Part shown: in pieces, positions 60,306 to 64,000 of the stretch
How positions within the stretch are numbered: position 1 is the first letter of the stretch
Layout of the letters: each line of letters starts with the position of its first letter
Assembly: GCA_038525525.1 (NCBI GenBank)
Contig: JBCBHO010000003.1
Coordinates: forward strand, 372,001 to 436,000
Reading direction: 5' to 3'
Source of the DNA: Shimia_B sp038525525
GTDB lineage: Bacteria; Pseudomonadota; Alphaproteobacteria; Rhodobacterales; Rhodobacteraceae
Length of the DNA: 64,000 nucleotides
Notes under the pieces: model-generated
Told to the model about the DNA's origin: nothing
Seen by the model: only the letters and a program-made list of their open reading frames with translations
The model's database searches: none
Translations under genes and position numbers: made by a program

Positions 60306-63300
60306 CTAGTAGAATTCAAAGTCGGTCGCATCGATCAAAGCCTGATTTTGAAGGATGGCGATGAGCTCTTTTTCGCCGCTCCCGCTGCCGTCCCGATCGA
60401 CCCAAAGCCGACCGGTCTCGATGTCATAGATCACTCGGTCCTCGGCGCTGTTGGCTGCGACGCCAAAATGCAGCGCATCGGCGTCAAGTGTGCCGCGTTC
60501 CGAAATGCCGAATTCGCGCGCTCTGAGCTTCACTAGGTCCTCTGAGGTGGTGAAATCGACGATAGTGTCGACGTTGTCGGGACCCGCGCCGCGGTCAAAA
60601 ACGAACGTATCCGCGCCGCCGTTGCCGCGCAGCGTGTCGCTGCCTTCGCGCCCGATGAGCATGTTGTCGCCGCTATTGCCTACGAGAAGGTTGTCGAGCT
60701 CGTTGCCCACGGCGTTGAAATCGAAGCCCGAGCGCAGCTCGAGATTTTCGATATTCTCCTCGAGCTTCCAGCTTCGATAGGCGCGCACGGTGTCGATACC
60801 TTCGTCCGCTTCCTCGATGAGAATCTCGCCCGGAGCGCTGACGACATAAAGGTCGTTACCTTCACCACCGATCATCGTGTCGATCTGTTTCTTGCCGTCG
60901 AGAATGTTGTGACCATCATTGCCGCGGATTGTGTTCGCGAGCCCGTTTCCGATGGCGCGGATGTTATCGCTGCCCGTGAGAGTGATTTCTTCGATATGGA
61001 CGCGGCCGGTGATGAAATCTACGCCAGAGTAGACGTGGTCCGTCCCGGCCCACTTGCGGCTTTCGCTGATGCGATCCCCTAGGTCATCGACGTAGTAGAT
61101 GTCGGATCCCATGCCGCCATTCATAAAATCGGCCCCCGCCCCGCCATTGAGCATGTCGTTGCCCGCATGGCCGAAAAGCGCGTCTTCGCCTGCGGCGCCT
61201 TCGAGGGCGTCGTTGTGGCGGTTGCCGTGAAGCGTATCAGCGAAGTCTTCACCGTTTAGCGTGACGCCGACCCGGTCAGTAGCGTAGACCTCGTGGTCAG
61301 TACCGCCAAAGAGCGTCACCTCGCGCGCGCCATCGACCCAGAGCCTTTGATCCGAGGCGAGGGGGGCCACGTTGAGCATGGCTGTGCCGCTATCCCCGAG
61401 CTCCAGAGTGAGCTGACCAATATCGCTTTGCGCCACGAGACCGGCAGAAATCGTCAGAGCGACGGTCTCGAGATTCTTGACGTCAAATCTGTCGATGCCG
61501 CGGAAGGCGTCGTCGGGGCCGGGGCTGCCGAAGATGGAGCTGACATTGAGTTCGACGACATCGTAGCCGCCGCCGCCCTGGACCAGAAGATCAGGGCTTT
61601 CAATGTGCGCGCGGCTGATCTGGATGAGGTCATCGTTCCCGGTGCCGACCAGGGTCATTTGGGTGGCGCGAGCATCGAGTACCTCGCCCGCGGTCGCGGT
61701 ATCCAAGAACTGGAAGTTTTCAGCGGTGAACGCGTCAGCCACCGTGTTCTTGAATACCGTCTGTCCGCCCGGCCCGAACTCCAGAATTGTATCGTCGCCC
61801 TCCTGGCTAAGTCTGGCTTGTGAGAAATCGGTGTAGGCCGTGCCGCGCAACACCATGATGTCGCCGCCCTGACCGGTTTCGAAATCGAGGATAACATCAG
61901 TGAAATCCTCGTAGTCACGGATGAAGAGATCCTGCCCGTCTCCGCCGGAGATGGTGTCGCCGTTGGCACCGCCATCGAGCGTGTCGTTGCCTGAGCCGCC
62001 CGTGATGCGGTCATTGCCGTAGCCCGTGTCGATGAACCCACCGTCCTCATGGGCGGTTACGGTATCGCCGCGATCGCTCGTGACGGCGTAGCGGAAGGTG
62101 ACGTCATTGTCTTCGATCGTCGAGTAGGGATGAAGCGGGAAGACACCGGGATGCACCGCCGTCCATTGCGGCTCGGTGAGCTCGGGATAGCTCTGGACCA
62201 TGCGATCGACGACGATCCGGTTATCGGCGTCGGGGCTGCCGTGGAAATTGATGTCGCGGTCGGTAAACGAGACATGGAGGTCGTTGTAGTGTTCGGCGCT
62301 GAAGCTCGAGAAGAGCACTGCATGGCGCGACCCGGTGGAGGACAGATCGCTGAACGTGTTGTCAAAGGCTTCCTTGAACAGGAAATGATAGCCGCTGCTG
62401 CCATCCTTGTTGTGCGCGCCGACGGCCGTCAGGCCCTCGCCCTCAACCTCATAGGTACGTTGGAACTTAAATCCGTGGGCGGCGGGGTTGAGCAGCGTGA
62501 TATCCGCGATCTGGCTGCTCTGCACACCGTCGAGTTCGAGCGCCGCAATGGAGGTCCAAGCCTCGAGAGTGTCCTGAAAGAGATCGTGGTTCGGGCTACC
62601 CCAGGAGCCCTCAATGGAGAAATCGCGTAGTGTCACGCCGGTCAGGAAGGTCGATTCCGCGGCCGTCGCGATTCCGCCTTCGAACGTGTAGGGAAGCGCC
62701 TCTTCTAGCGTGACGGTGTTGCCATCGATGGCCACGATCTTGGAGCGCGCTTCTCGTAGGTAATAGTTTTCCAGATCGTTTTCTTCCACGCCCTCGGGCG
62801 GGGTCCAGCCGGCATTGCCGGTGGCCTCGAGCCAGACTTCGTCATTGGCTTGTAGAATGTGTAAGAGATCGCCCACTTCCAGATCATGGCCTGGGTGAAG
62901 TGTGACGGTATTGCTGCCTTTCTGAGCATCGTCGACCAACGTGCCAAGACGAACTTGAAGGTCTTCGGGCTGGACCAAGAGCGTTGGCGCCGCAGCGTTG
63001 TCGGGGATGTCGGTGATGAGCACCGTGCGCCCCTCGCCCGCCCCGATGAGTGAGATGTCGCTGCGATCGATGCGCAAGGTCTCCGTCACCGAGTAGGTGC
63101 CTTCGGCCAAATGAATGACAGCACCCGCGGGCGCGTCGTCCAAAAGGGCCTGGAAGTCAGTGGTGGAGATGTCGGGGCCCACATGGAACAGAAGCGGGTC
63201 TTGTCCCGCGAAGATAAAGTCCTTCGCGCCGAGCTCTGCGGCACTCACGTTTTCGAGGATCAGTTCAAGTCCCGAACCGGTTATGCGCGCGCCGCCGGGC

Positions 63301-64000
63301 GTGTCCGTGATCTCCAGGTCCGCGAGGTTCGTGAAGTCCGTGATGTCGCTCAGGTCAATCCGCTCCACCAGATTGTCCGGGTCGTAATCGGTCAGCGTGG
63401 CGACCTGGGCACCGCCTTTGATGACGAAGCTGTCAGTGTCGGCCCCACCTGAGAGGCGGTCAGATCCGCCCGCGCTGATTAGGAGGTCGCGCCCCTCTCC
63501 GCCGTCCAGCACGTCATCGCCGCCACCACCGGACAGCGTATCATCGCCAGTGCCGCCGACGAGGCTGTCATTGCCGCCGTTTCCGCTTAGGGAGTCGTTG
63601 CCTTCGAGGCCTCGGATCAAGTCACCCTTGGCGCCGCCAAGAATTATGTTGCCATCATTGCCGCCCTGCACGTCGCCTGCGATGAGGTCAGAGATGCTCA
63701 TCGTCTGGCCTGGCACGTCGCGCAGCCGCACTTGGCCTGTGCCCTCCACGATAACATGGCTCGCATCGGTCACGAGCTCGGTGTCGAGGAAGAGGCTGTT
63801 GGCGCCGTGTTTGATCACAAGTGTGCCGCTGTCGGAGGACGCGACCATGGCCGCGTCCACCACGAAGGTGAGGTCTCCAGTCGCGCCGGTCATGTCGATG
63901 ATCTCGATCCGCTCCATACCGTCGAGGCGGGCCGGCGAATAGGATCGGTCATTGCCGAAGATGCGCAGCGTGTCGGTGCCCGCTCCGCCGTCGAATCGGT
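60306..64000 (-). CDS. Large RTX protein with right-handed beta-helix domain, 5' end outside window
   Basis: The frame is open from the right edge, so more than 1230 residues. Just inside the edge, upstream of the first in-window Met, the sequence still reads as RTX repeat (FDGGAGTDTLRIFGNDRSYSP). Then come calcium nonapeptides (63.7-63.4 kb) and a pectate-lyase-like beta-helix (about 63.2-62.1 kb: DFQALLDDAPAGAVIHLAEGTYSVTETLRID, LIGAGEGRTVLI, GVTLRDFSIEGSW, SSQIADITLLNPAAHGFKF). A second RTX block, then the shared C-terminal module, end the protein. Possible extracellular polysaccharide-binding or lyase function; the catalytic residues were not identified. T1SS substrate by its C-terminus. 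Confidence 0.85.
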   Translation of the reverse strand, partial: RFDGGAGTDTLRIFGNDRSYSPARLDGMERIEIIDMTGATGDLTFVVDAAMVASSDSGTLVIKHGANSLFLDTELVTDASHVIVEGTGQVRLRDVPGQTMSISDLIAGDVQGGNDGNIILGGAKGDLIRGLEGNDSLSGNGGNDSLVGGTGDDTLSGGGGDDVLDGGEGRDLLISAGGSDRLSGGADTDSFVIKGGAQVATLTDYDPDNLVERIDLSDITDFTNLADLEITDTPGGARITGSGLELILENVSAAELGAKDFIFAGQDPLLFHVGPDISTTDFQALLDDAPAGAVIHLAEGTYSVTETLRIDRSDISLIGAGEGRTVLITDIPDNAAAPTLLVQPEDLQVRLGTLVDDAQKGSNTVTLHPGHDLEVGDLLHILQANDEVWLEATGNAGWTPPEGVEENDLENYYLREARSKIVAIDGNTVTLEEALPYTFEGGIATAAESTFLTGVTLRDFSIEGSWGSPNHDLFQDTLEAWTSIAALELDGVQSSQIADITLLNPAAHGFKFQRTYEVEGEGLTAVGAHNKDGSSGYHFLFKEAFDNTFSDLSSTGSRHAVLFSSFSAEHYNDLHVSFTDRDINFHGSPDADNRIVVDRMVQSYPELTEPQWTAVHPGVFPLHPYSTIEDNDVTFRYAVTSDRGDTVTAHEDGGFIDTGYGNDRITGGSGNDTLDGGANGDTISGGDGQDLFIRDYEDFTDVILDFETGQGGDIMVLRGTAYTDFSQARLSQEGDDTILEFGPGGQTVFKNTVADAFTAENFQFLDTATAGEVLDARATQMTLVGTGNDDLIQISRAHIESPDLLVQGGGGYDVVELNVSSIFGSPGPDDAFRGIDRFDVKNLETVALTISAGLVAQSDIGQLTLELGDSGTAMLNVAPLASDQRLWVDGAREVTLFGGTDHEVYATDRVGVTLNGEDFADTLHGNRHNDALEGAAGEDALFGHAGNDMLNGGAGADFMNGGMGSDIYYVDDLGDRISESRKWAGTDHVYSGVDFITGRVHIEEITLTGSDNIRAIGNGLANTIRGNDGHNILDGKKQIDTMIGGEGNDLYVVSAPGEILIEEADEGIDTVRAYRSWKLEENIENLELRSGFDFNAVGNELDNLLVGNSGDNMLIGREGSDTLRGNGGADTFVFDRGAGPDNVDTIVDFTTSEDLVKLRAREFGISERGTLDADALHFGVAANSAEDRVIYDIETGRLWVDRDGSGSGEKELIAILQNQALIDATDFEFY
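60555..61150 (-). repeat. RTX C-terminal module, copy C
   Basis: The shared module inside the large RTX gene. It keeps the same GRVHIEEITLTG and RAYRSWKLEENIENLELRSG segments as copies A and B. It is followed by a different ending (VDFTTSEDLVKLRAREFG), showing that the identity stops within the gene, as expected from gene conversion or a recombined module. Confidence 0.72.

Noticed and set aside
1..64000. CRISPR arrays, phage or IS elements
   Set aside because: No regularly spaced repeat units, transposase, integrase or phage structural motifs were noticed; the regular repeats at 47-64 kb are coding RTX repeats.

Overview
The window is high-GC alphaproteobacterial DNA. Gene content and order point to the Roseobacter/Rhodobacteraceae group: dapE and dapD close together, the rsfS-rlmH-gpmI-envC-S41 peptidase-rppH block, a stand-alone dnaE2 behind a GTTC-N7-GTTC LexA box, leuC and leuB on the same strand, and several RTX-type secreted proteins. 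This is inference from gene families; no species is claimed.

Region 1 (1-10.2 kb) is mostly housekeeping. It holds dapE (cut by the window edge), two overlapping Hint-domain genes, a small conserved protein, dapD, a PlsC-like acyltransferase, a LOG-family nucleosidase, a small CAP-domain protein, rlmN, an IalB-family protein and an asparaginase. Region 2 (10.3-22.8 kb, nearly all minus strand) holds dnaE2 with its SOS box, then the rppH-to-rsfS cell-envelope and ribosome block, then an MscS channel, a minimal soluble MCP-like protein and a SOUL protein. Region 3 (22.9-37.8 kb) holds leuC and leuB separated by three unrelated genes with no leuD, a DMT transporter, tRNA-Pro(CGG), an FAD oxidoreductase coupled to a fused HyuA-HyuB hydantoinase/oxoprolinase, a CPA2 antiporter and a bicupin.

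Region 4 (38-58 kb) is the accessory part and the most interesting. It looks like a locus for making and exporting a sulfated capsule-type polysaccharide. It contains an ABC capsule exporter (KpsE-, KpsT- and KpsM-like), four glycosyltransferase proteins, three stand-alone sulfotransferases, and a heparinase II/dermatan-sulfate-epimerase-fold enzyme translationally coupled to a sulfotransferase. The KpsT-like ATPase is fused in frame to a fourth sulfotransferase domain whose PAPS-contact residues are altered. I read this as a possible glycan-recognition module on the exporter. Several intergenic stretches here are visibly AT-richer than the housekeeping regions.

Region 5 (47.2-49.7 kb and 58.3-64 kb) holds three RTX-type calcium-binding secreted proteins that share a near-identical C-terminal module of about 600-700 bp. 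One copy is inverted relative to the other two, so the capsule-export segment is flanked by inverted repeats. The last gene runs off the right edge. No type I secretion transporter, phage, insertion sequence, integrase or CRISPR array was seen.
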